From Asterias rubens (lineage: Eukaryota > Echinodermata > Asteroidea > Forcipulatida > Asteriidae), in NCBI RefSeq assembly GCF_902459465.1, contig NC_047068.1, forward strand, positions 21,661,195 through 21,725,194: 64,000 nt of DNA. Reading direction: 5' to 3'. Position 1 is the stretch's first letter; each line of letters begins with the position of its first letter. A program made the translations under genes and the position numbers. This document shows, piece by piece, positions 1 through 9,062 of the stretch. The notes below the pieces were generated by a model. The model had not been told where the DNA came from. It saw only the letters and a list, made by a program, of their open reading frames with translations, and searched no databases.

Positions 1-130
1 GTACCAAGTCAACTCGTACCCAAACTGTTGTACCCAAGTCAACTCGTACCCCAGTCAACTCGTACCCAGGTCAACTCGTACCCACGTTATTTCGTTCCCA
101 AGTCAACTCGACCCAAGTCAGCTCGTATCG
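1..130. repeat. minisatellite, about 15-17 bp unit
   Basis: The core GTCAACTCGTACCC recurs about seven times with small length changes and decays toward position 130. It lies past the stop codon of the receptor gene that ends at 270, so it may be in that gene's 3' UTR or just beyond it. No coding potential is visible. Confidence 0.8.
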
Positions 131-165
131 TCTAAAGTTAAATGCAGAGGAGAAGTTTATATGGG

Positions 166-296
166 TACAACCAGATCAGTCGTTTGGTCATCAGCAGTCA
201 CTCATAGATCAGCTGTCGGGTCATCATCAGCAGTCACTCATATATCAGCCGTCTGGTCATCATCATCACTCATAGATCGGCCGTCTGGAAGCTCTG
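166..296. repeat. imperfect tandem repeat, about 35-40 bp unit
   Basis: Units built on GGTCATCATCAGCAGTCACT and CATAGATCAGCCGTCTGG recur about three times. The last unit reaches the final codons and stop (TGA, complement of 270-272) of the receptor gene, so the receptor's last few residues (…QTADL) may be derived from the repeat. Confidence 0.65.
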
Positions 297-3200
297 CGAG
301 CATCTTGGGGTTCCAGTGCTCGCCTGTTGTCCGGACTGTACCTGCATGATCGGTTGCAGGACCTCCTTCAGAAGTTGCTGCAGAGGGATCTGCTCCCGGA
401 TAAACTCACTCCATACCTGGCTGGCGACGGTGAGGGCGACATCCTTGATGAGCGGCATGAGCATCATGAGGTGGTAGACGAGGCGGCTGTCCCCCGGGTG
501 ATCCTGCTGGATGCGGTAGTGCAAGGCGTCCTGCACGGTGGACTGGATGTCTTGAATCTCTTGCATGGATTGTAAGGGGAGACGGTTGGACAAAGAAGGA
601 CCTGGAAGATGAATATAAGAAATGGAATTACAACTAAAGCAAGCAAGCAAACTGGATGTCCGAGCTTGGTAATGTCATCTACCCCATATACAGCTCATTT
701 TGTCTCAAGCTAAGTATCGGGTAGACTAAAAGCCACGATCAAAGACTTGGAACCGATACTACTATTACCTGCGTTAAAGAGCATCATCGTCTTGAGTATA
801 ACCACGATGCCCTTGCTGAGTTTGAGTAGCCTGAACCGGTTGACTACATTCATGATCTGGTCGAAGATGAGCAGGGTCGTACTGGTACTCCAGTCGGGCG
901 AGGAGTAGAGATCCTCCCGGTAAACCAGGAGACCCTTGGCGAAGTACACGATGTCGTTGCCGTCGATAAAGACCGATGTACGGTAGATCACATTGGTCAG
1001 GAGTACCTCCATCCACGAGTTACACAGCAGGGCCATCTGGTTGTTCAGGCACAGCTTGTCAAAACCTATGTCAGGATTTGTTGTTTACACAAACAGCATT
1101 ATCAGTCGCAAAGATGTGGATTATTTTATTTATCTAAACACCCGTTTCGGACTGGCACTCCAGAGTTGTGCCGAACCAAACTCTGAATTAAGTACATGAA
1201 AAGTTCGACGTCTGGAACAAGGAGCGACTGGACACGCTAGAAGTCGAAAGATCGACTGTTGCAGTCGTTGGGAACGACTCTTGAGCACCTTGGTTTCACA
1301 CGTTGGTCTTGTCATGAGCCAAACCCAATGTAAATGTAATATGTTTAGTTCACCTGTCTGAAACCAGCATTTATTTGGGTCGACCTAAGAGTCGCTCCTA
1401 ATCTACTTGGTTCGGCGCGACTCTGGCGCGTCTGTCTGAAACGGGTGTAATTGTTATGTAAAGGGTTTCAGAATTTTTCACATAATTTTTTTATTGAGGG
1501 TAGGTCTTCACTCTGCTTACCAGGGACTTGTTTAGCCCACCGTACGGTAGTGATCAGTGCCCTGTCCGCCATCTCGGCCATTAACTTCATGGCTGGAGCT
1601 AGATCTTGGGGAAGGATTTTCCCGCCTGCGAGTTTGCGCTTTTGAATCACCTCCTCTGGTATCGTGATCTTCAAGACTTCCGGTTCGATCTCAAGAAGGC
1701 GCTCAGAAAACTCCAAAGCTAATGGAGAAATAATGAAAAGTGGTTGGTGTTGAGGCAAGAAAGTGTTGCCAATGATATACCTCCTATTATGTTATTATAT
1801 AGCGCTTTATCACAGCCCTGTAGGGGCGTATCAACGTGCTCAGTATTTTGTCCTCCTGCACCGGTATAGTAGAGCTACGTTTTGATTGTGCGCTTGAGCT
1901 AGATTCTTAACCAAATTGCTTCTTAACAATTTGGGAAGGTACGGACTGTGAAGGTGGTAACCCTGTGCCAGCCACAGGGGCAGGTGGCAATGTGTTCCTG
2001 GTGGCAGTCGATTTGGGTTGGTAGCCCAAATCAGCCTAAATTGTCGCACTCACCTAGCCTTGAAGTGGCCGTCCGGTGTTCCAGGGAAACCGGTCAGCCG
2101 GAGATGCACGGTCCCCCTTGTAAGAAATTAACGTTGGCTAAATGGAGTATGTTTCAAAAATTAACGTTGGCTAAATGGAGGAAGTTTCAAAGAGGGCGCT
2201 ATCGGAAGAACCTTGTACACATTCGCCTTTGGGGACCGAATCTCTGGGGGACACAGCATCTCCTGCTACACCGGCCTTGTGCGTTGGGAATTTTTGTATT
2301 TTAAATTTCAATTTGTAAAAAAAAGTTTTGTTTACCAAGGATGTGCCTTCGCTTCTTCCCGGTCGTAGCGGGAGAGAAATCATTCTCGTCGGGTCGACGT
2401 CTGTATTTCTGCCGTCCTCCTTTAGCTCGGTTAACACGAACACCTAAAAATATTTAAATTGTCATTCTGTGAAAGCGAACAATGAAGTAGTCTGTGTTTT
2501 TGTATGATCAATGAATATTAGCATTCATAACTGTTAGTGGATAAAGGGAACATGACGAAGGTAGAATGATAAAGGGGGCATTGGGCCCAGGAGTTCTCAC
2601 CGTCAACCATCATACCGGCCTGGATGCATCGGTCGTATCTGCAGGCCTGGCATTTTCGACGCTTTCCCGGGCAGATTTTGCACTGTCGGTTTTCCGTGCA
2701 CGAGTAGGAAATATTCTCTGAGAGTGGAAGAATAAGAACACAGTTAGGTATGATTGAAAAGCAAGGCGAGTTCGTCGTCAAGCCTGCTTCACTCCACTGC
2801 ATGAGGAAAGCCTCGTCACCAATTCTCCATCTCACTCTATACTGCGCTGTCCGTTGCCAAGCAATGGCCCTGTGTGTACTTAGGTCAACTCTACATCTTT
2901 TGTTTTGTCGCCCTCTTTTTCTTGTCCAGTTGGTTGTTTTGCATGCCCATCTGTCATGCCTCCTTGCTAGATGGCCTGCCTAACCCCACTTCTTCTGATT
3001 TGATCGTCTTGATAATATCTTGATAATATCTTGACAATATCTTGATAATATCTTGATAATATCGTGATAATATCTTGACAATATCTTGATAATATCTTGA
3101 TAATATCTTGATAATATCTTGATAATATCTTGATAATATCTTGACAATATCTTGATAATATCTTGATAATATCTTGATTACATCTTGACAGTATCTTGAT

Positions 3201-4762
3201 AGTATCTTGATAACATCTTGATAATATCTTAATAATATCTTGACAATATCTTGATAATATGTTGATAATATCTTGACAATATCTTGATAATATCTTGATA
3301 ATATCTTGATAATATCTTGATAATATCTTGACAATATCTTGATAATATCTTGATAATATCTTGATAATTTCTTGATAATATCTTGATAATATCCCGATCA
3401 CAATGCTAAATAAGTGTAGTTTCTTTCAGTGTGAGAGCAGTATTTTTTATTATTTTATTATTACATTGAATAGTATGCTCTGATCGTCGCACTGGACACC
3501 CTTAGTTATTTTCAAAGACTAGTATTCTCACTTGGTGTATCTCAACATATGCATAAAATAACAAACCTGTGAAAATTTGAACTCGATTGGTTGTCGAAGT
3601 AGCGAGATAATAATGGAAGTAAATCACCATTCCAGAACTCATCTGAGGTCTCGAATTTAATTCAAATATTTTAGTGAGAAATTACTTCTTTCTCAAAAAC
3701 TACGTTACTTCAGAGGGAGCCGTTTCTCACAACTCATCTGAGTTGTTCACATCTTGTTGAAATCATGTACAATTTAATTTCGTTTGTGATGAGATTGTCA
3801 CTGGACGCCTTCGGTAATGTTGCCAGTTTTCTCACTTGTTGTATATCCCACCATCATGCTTAAAATATAATAATATGTACAAATACTCATTTTTGCTCAT
3901 CGAAGTTGCAAGAGAATAATGAAAGAAAGGAAGAGACACCCTTGATGCACAAATGTGCGCTTTCAGATGCCTTAAAAGGCTTCGGGCTTGAAGTCTTTGA
4001 TTGGGTGAAAAATGTCCTCAAAATCGACGTAACGCAGGAGCCATTTTCATGCTTAAGTCACTCTGAATAATTACCAATAGTGTCCAGTGCCTTTAAAAGG
4101 TTTTTTGTTTTTTTTTATATCCCGTATTCGTTTGCTCCGTACATCCTTTACATTATTTCATTTTTCATTAACTATTTTATTTATCTGTCCTTGACTGTAT
4201 TTGACTTTGATAATTGAACCTAATTGTTTGCTATTCTCTATTTTTTTTCCAATATTAAAACAAATATTGATTGAATTGAGAAAACAAATTAATTGACAAA
4301 AAATTATTCGATTTTTAAAGTTTTCTTTACAAAATGAAGATGCAGAGTTTGGCACGACTTACTTTGAATTGTTCGCTTGAAGAATGCCTTGCATGCTTCA
4401 CACGAAGCAACCCCGTAGTGGTATCCGGTCGCCAACCCACAACACACTACACAGCGTCGTTTGCTGTCTGCTGTCGACAACCCATCGGTGTTTTCTGTCG
4501 ACAACCCATCTGTGTTGTCTGTCGACAACAGCCCGTTGGTATTTTCTGTCGACGGCACATTGGTGTCCTCTGTCGACAGCTCATCGCTGTTGTCTGTCGA
4601 CAGTGGCCCATTTGTATTTTCTGTCGACATCACATCAGTGTTCTCTGTCGACAACACTTCGGTGTTGTCCGTCGGCAGCCCATCGTTGTTCTCTGTCGAC
4701 AACACTTCGGTGTTCTCACAGGATGCACAGCTCACGTTGTCGTCCATGTTTCTTTCCTCCAT
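270..4762 (-). CDS. ERR: estrogen-related-receptor-like nuclear receptor (NR3B-like)
   Basis: Ligand-regulated or constitutive transcription factor of the nuclear receptor family, acting in the nucleus. Six exons on the complement: 4762-4363, 2717-2601, 2443-2336, 1718-1521, 1065-769 and 601-270. All have GT-AG borders and compatible phase, and they give 483 aa. Residues 16-97 are an acidic Ser/Thr/Asn repeat. Residues 104-190 are the DNA-binding domain: zinc finger 1 C104/C107/C121/C124 with P-box CEACKAFF, finger 2 C140/C146/C156/C159, then GGRQKYRRR, the ERR-type C-terminal extension. The ligand-binding domain (about 209-460) keeps the [19 protein letters not shown] signature and an intact AF-2 helix LLKEVL at 450-455, followed by a 28-residue tail. 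The P-box and extension match ERR rather than ER or steroid receptors. The ligand-binding domain is far more diverged than ERRs usually are, so this may be a lineage-specific paralogue. The first ATG was chosen because it lies just below a TATA-like motif. Confidence 0.88.
1137..1449. repeat. MITE family D, copy 1 (terminal inverted repeat ACACCCGTTTCAGAC)
   Basis: The left end reads ACACCCGTTTCGGAC and the right end GTCTGAAACGGGTGT, which are inverted copies. The body is about 310 bp without coding capacity. A second copy lies at 18440-18746. It sits in the receptor intron between exons 4 and 5. Confidence 0.75.
2336..2443 (-). CDS. ERR: receptor exon 3: hinge and DNA-binding-domain C-terminal extension
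   Basis: This is a 108-bp exon with no ATG of its own, so a simple open-frame search misses it. The acceptor is TATTTTTAG and the donor GGTAAAC. It enters in phase 1 after the codon split with exon 2 and encodes [16 protein letters not shown] plus a short basic hinge ending KKRRHIL. The GGRQKY block is the minor-groove-contacting extension typical of ERR and related monomeric receptors. Without this exon the DNA-binding domain would join the ligand-binding domain out of order. Confidence 0.85.
3008..3393. repeat. 11-bp satellite TTGATAATATC, about 35 copies
   Basis: The unit TTGATAATATC repeats head to tail with scattered changes (TTGACAATATC is common). It lies in the intron between receptor exons 1 and 2. 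The unit length is not a multiple of three and its complement has no stop codons, so it generates open frames of repetitive [10 protein letters not shown] residues that are not real proteins. Confidence 0.95.
3489..3740 (+). repeat. MITE family A, partial copy 1
   Basis: Starts CACTGGACACCCTTAG and shares the family body, including AACAAACCTGTGAAAATTTG and TTACTTCAGAGGGAGCCGTT. The right end is lost. It lies in receptor intron 1. Confidence 0.8.
3799..4096 (+). repeat. MITE family A, copy 2
   Basis: Left end CACTGGACGCC, right end GTCCAGTGCCT followed by TTAA. The middle is diverged from the family consensus. It lies in receptor intron 1. Confidence 0.75.
4472..4717 (-). repeat. in-frame coding minisatellite of the receptor N-terminus
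   Basis: Units of 24-27 bp containing TCTGTCGACA recur about ten times within receptor exon 1. On the coding strand they encode an 8-9 residue motif, STENTDGL and variants, from residue 16 to 97. All copies keep the reading frame and length variation is by whole codons, which fits selection on an expressed protein. The GTCGAC core recurs in most units. Confidence 0.9.
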
Positions 4763-4793
4763 TCTGCATGTTTATTGCCAATGTCGTGTACAC

Positions 4794-4800
4794 TTTTATA
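4794..4800 (-). promoter_or_regulatory. TATA-box-like motif upstream of the receptor gene
   Basis: The complement reads TATAAAAG, 32-38 bases upstream of the chosen start codon at 4762. If used as a TATA box it would place transcription start within about ten bases of the ATG, an unusually short leader. An upstream non-coding exon is an alternative. Confidence 0.35.
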
Positions 4801-4962
4801 CACCCGCAGTAGAGTGAGCTGCCGAGCCTGTCTTTCAACACCCTACGGTGAAAATCCAGCAAACTCCCTCAGTTATTTAGAAAATGAAAACCAGCGTCCG
4901 GTGACAATCACCTTGTTTCAAAATCTAAAGGCTATTGTAAAATAACTTTACGCAAAGTTATT

Positions 4963-5690
4963 ATTTCCTCGGGAATTTTATTGTAAACACAACTTGTCTA
5001 TGGTAACCCTTTTCCAATCGACCTAACGTTGCATAGGTGAATCCATACTGTATTCGCTTTATCCACTGTACAGTTGCGGTGAGGAGTGAAAACTTGGCTT
5101 GTCTTATCATCGAAACGTAATCTGTATGATATTTTGCAAAAATAGTCTGATGACATGGAATTTGAACATTAGAGATTATTGTCAAGTGTTGACTCCTGCG
5201 GTAAAGGTAAACAATGCCTAGAGTAGGGAGACATATGGAGCATTTTCGAAACTACGACGAGTGTGGGGGGGGGCTTGTGGCTTTGACCGAGGCTCCGTCA
5301 ATTGGGACTTTTGCGACGTTGGCGGCAGCAGACAAACCGGTCCTTTTTCAGCTATGGGTGTAGACTTGACTCAAGTCCCAATCCCGTGAGAGTCCTTTTA
5401 CTTTCAGTTCAGTCCAATCACCTAACGTCGAAAAAACTCCCCCAACCACAATAGGTACAATTTGACGGCGGGAATACTTAGGGACCTCTCGCCACGAACA
5501 GGACTTGAATCAAGTCTACTCTGAGCGTAGGTCTGGACACACACACACACATACACTACACTGGCGATAACTTTGTGTAAAAAGTGACCGTTCCAAAGAA
5601 GTATCCTATTGTTTTAAGTACTTGTGCTTTTGGTCAGGGTTTCAAACAGAAGATCTAATAATAACCGTTTTAACGCGCCTTTTTCCAAAG
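4963..5690. other. intergenic, no gene seen
   Basis: Start of the 4.3 kb spacer between the divergent receptor and POLDIP3 genes. It holds a short (AC)n run near 5540 and no frame resembling a known protein. Confidence 0.5.
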
Positions 5691-5905
5691 GATACAAAGC
5701 GCCAAGTATTGACTGCAAGGTGAGTGGGACATGAGACCTAATCGTCAGCACCATGTAATGGTTTACAAGGTGCTGTGGCGCAATATGCCGCCAATCAAGC
5801 CAGGAACACCGGGGCGAACCCCTTTTCTTTTCGTCAAGTGCATTGGGCTCTTTTATGTGCGTTACACAACACACGGAACCAACGCTTTTTAGTCCCATCC
5901 GAAGG
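5690..5905 (-). repeat. SINE body fragment, minus strand
   Basis: On the complement it shares GTTGTGTAACGCACATAAAA, the AGAAGGGGTT-like block and TTGGCGGCATATTGCGCCAC with the SINE bodies at 52790-53185 and 62620-62880. The tRNA-like head is missing, so this is a truncated copy. Confidence 0.7.
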
Positions 5906-6565
5906 ATCGTAGAAAAGGCATACTATATCCATAACTCATTATTTTGGTGTTTAATAAACTGACACACTCCCCGCTACCTCTGTGCAATAAACGAAAACTT
6001 ACACATTTTGTCAAATTTAAAATAGCTTTTTAATATTGAGTTAAATGCTGTTATCCTGCTTAGTGCTACTTAATCCTACTTTTTGCTTTACTCAACTATT
6101 TGTACTTATTTTCATAGAAGTAATGGACAAATTTGTATCTGCATTGAATTGATTTGTTCGGTTATTGTCTGCAAAGGACCCAGAATACTGAACTAGTTGA
6201 AGTTAACATAATGCGTATTATTGTGACAAATTTAGTGCTTCGTAAGCCTATACGGCCCATTTCACAAAGAGTTAAGATGGATCATAACTGCAAATCAATC
6301 GTATAGTACTGTTGCTTAGTGTGATGTCACAATACAAATCACTATGAATTTGTAAAGCGATGAATTTGATTGCTTTGTGAAATCGAGCCCTGCTCCCTTT
6401 TTGGAAATTTGTGTTGGACCGTTGGCTGACGTCAGCACCCATAGTCATACCGAATAAACCACTGCACAATGCACGATTACCATTTTCATCATTTTGGTTG
6501 TCAATTCCTTTGTGTAGGCCTACATTTTTACGTCCAAAATGGCGGATATGATAGGTGCATGTATC

Positions 6566-6911
6566 AGCACAGACTTCTTACTTGTAGCTCAACACAATTA
6601 TTATGCATACAACAACAAACCAGTGAAAATTTGAACCCAATTGGTCGTCGAAAATGCGAGAGAATAATGGAAGAAAAAAACACCATTTCCGCAAAAGTTG
6701 TGTGCATACAGATGCTCGAATTCAATTCAAATAATTTATGTGAGAAATTATCTCCTTTTTTTTCTCTCAAAAATTACGTTACTTCAGAGAGAGCCGTTTC
6801 TCAACATGTTTTATACCATCAACAGCTCCCCATTGCTTGGTAATACCGAGTAAGTTTTTATGCTAACAATCATTTTGAGTAATTACCAATAGTATTCACG
6901 GTGCCCTTTAA
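6566..6911 (+). repeat. MITE family A, copy 3
   Basis: Contains AACCAGTGAAAATTTGAACC, CTTCAGAGAGAGCCGTTTCT and TGAGTAATTACCAATAGT of the family. Both termini have decayed. Confidence 0.75.
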
Positions 6912-7096
6912 TTTAGGTGAACACAACTCCTTCAATGGTCTTAACAAATGGTTTGAGGCTCCCTATAGAACCAAGAAAACACCTTCTTTAAAACAAATTA
7001 ATTATCAAGAGAAAAATATTATAATATAATAACACGATTATGCTCATTGTGTGCATCCCGATTCGGTCCCCGTTGCGTGGACCCTCCCATAATATA

Positions 7097-7446
7097 TACT
7101 GGACACCTTTGGTAATTGTTAAAGACAAGTCTTTTCACTAGGTGTAACCCAACATAGTATGCATAAAATAACGAATTTGTGAAAATTTTTACTTATTTGG
7201 TCATCGAAGTTGCGAGAGAATAATGGAAGAAAAAACACCCTTGACGCACAAGTTTTGTGCTTTCAGGTCCTTGAATTCGAGACCTCAACTGAGTTTACGA
7301 ACTCAATTCAAGTATTTACTGAGAAACTACTTCTTTTTCCAAAAACTACGTTACTTCAGAGGGAGCCGTTTCTGACAATGTTTTAATACTATTCAGTGTT
7401 TATGCCAACAATCATTTTGAGAAGTTACCAACAATGTCCAGTGCCT
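7097..7446 (+). repeat. MITE family A, copy 4
   Basis: Left end ACTGGACACCTTTGGTAATT, right end ACAATGTCCAGTGCCTT, with the family body between them. Confidence 0.85.
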
Positions 7447-7686
7447 TGACAGTGACGCATACAATTCATAACGATGCTTTCAATATTATTACGAAACGCA
7501 AACCATCTCTATTATTGCTACATAAACTGAATCAAACAATTCCAACAACACAGACAACTAAGGAAGGGAAAGTTTACAAATGTAAAGTGTTGGCCGAAAT
7601 CATCGGCACAAGATGGCTGCTTGCCCAGAAACCAGAGAGATGCACATTCCGGATGGAAAGGCTGGAGTAACTTTAATATACAGTAT

Positions 7687-8077
7687 TTAAAGACAGTGGA
7701 CACTATGTTAATTGTCAAAGACCAGTCTTCTCACTTGGTGTATCTCAACATAATATACATAAAATAACAAACCTGTGAAAATTTTAGCTCAATCGGTAGT
7801 CGAAGTTGCAAGATAATAATGAAAGAAAAAACACCCTTGTCACACGAAGTTGTGTGCTTTTAGATTGTTGATTTCGAGACCTCGAAATAATTCTAAACTT
7901 GAGGTCTCGAAATCAAATTCGTGGAAAAATACTCTTTCTCGAAAACTATGTCACTTCAGAGGGAGCCGTTCCTCACAATGTTTTATACCATCAACCTCTC
8001 CCCATTACTCATTACCAAGTAAAGTTTTATGCTAATAATTATTTTGAGTAATTACCAATAGTGTCCACTGCCTTTAA
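7687..8077 (+). mobile_element. MITE family A, full copy 5 with TTAA on both sides
   Basis: TTAA, then AGACAGTGGACACTATG at the left; GTGTCCACTGCCT then TTAA at the right. The length is 391 bp including flanks and there is no coding capacity. TTAA at both ends suggests a TTAA-targeting transposase (piggyBac- or Kolobok-type). The assignment to either superfamily is inference. Confidence 0.85.
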
Positions 8078-8439
8078 GTTTAACCTGTATAGTGGCAATG
8101 GCAGCGATAGCCCAAAATATTAATGTGGTTTTGGATTGTGGTACACGTTGTTTCTCCTATTTGTGGTATGCCTCCTATATGGAGATGAGAAAGAACACAC
8201 AGAAGTTCGAGGTCTGATGACGGCTTGAAATTATTCGTTAAACCACTTACGCTCGAACTTGGGGGAGGCATCTGGATATGTTAGCGAACTCAGTGGGCGA
8301 CTCGGGGCGGCCGTGGTTTCGTTAGTGCCAACCGTGAACGTTCGAACAGCATCAACATGACGATAGTTTACATCATTCGATCATGTCGATCAAGGAGTTG
8401 AACATGACCAACAACATCAAGGACCTCCGTGGTAAAATA

Positions 8440-8720
8440 TTTGTATGGAATTATATTTTTGCAATTTATAAAAAATAAAAAAATATAAATATTCGTTATA
8501 TAGTTGTTCGTTATGCAAAAAATAATTGTCCTAAAAAAATATGTTGTTACTATTAAATATTTATTTATACTATTAAACATTGGTTTCGTAAAGTATTATA
8601 TATATATATGAATGTATATTTTATATAATATACATTTTTACTATCAATATTACTAAAAATTACATCAATTATTATATACACACATTCATTTTATTTATAC
8701 ATAATTATTATTTTTCCCCT
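8440..8720. other. AT-rich intergenic stretch
   Basis: Very A+T-rich with TA runs, immediately upstream of the POLDIP3 5' region. No gene is seen. Confidence 0.5.
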
Positions 8721-9050
8721 CTGGCTTGCCATAGGCTGCCGTTGTTGCACCAATATTGTTTGGGTGTGTTTTTTTTTTTTCTTGGGTAGTAAGCACTCCA
8801 AATGGCTGACCTTCCAAAAATTGTTAAGAAATTTGAAGTCGAGTTGTCTGATTGGTTTTAAGAGGCTGAGAGACTTAAAATATTATGTTGTTGAGTATTA
8901 ATTTTTTTGAATATTGCATTCTTTTCTTTTGCGGTGCGCCCTGAAAAAGACCAACACAAACATTGCATAGCGCCCTCTGTATATTGGAATGGTCATTATG
9001 CATTGAACACGTTACAATGAAAATAGACTGGTTCCCCTCCACACGCGAAA

Positions 9051-9062
9051 AGATGGCGGACA
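9051..9062 (+). promoter_or_regulatory. YY1-like motif overlapping the POLDIP3 start codon
   Basis: AAGATGGCGGAC resembles the YY1 consensus (AAnATGGCGGC), which in many animal housekeeping genes overlaps the translation start close to the transcription start. Functional use here is inference. Confidence 0.4.

Noticed and set aside
1719..1758. Upstream ATG (at 1758) for the ligand-binding-domain exon
   Set aside because: It lies in the intron, before the acceptor TTCTCCATTAG; phase with exon 3 shows the exon starts at 1718.
2954..3401. Two long open frames of repeated [10 protein letters not shown] residues on the minus strand
   Set aside because: They are translations of the 11-bp satellite and all lie inside the receptor intron.
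4461..4945. Plus-strand open frames rich in Cys/Arg/Gln over receptor exon 1
   Set aside because: Antisense shadows of the coding minisatellite; the minus strand has the zinc finger and splice sites.
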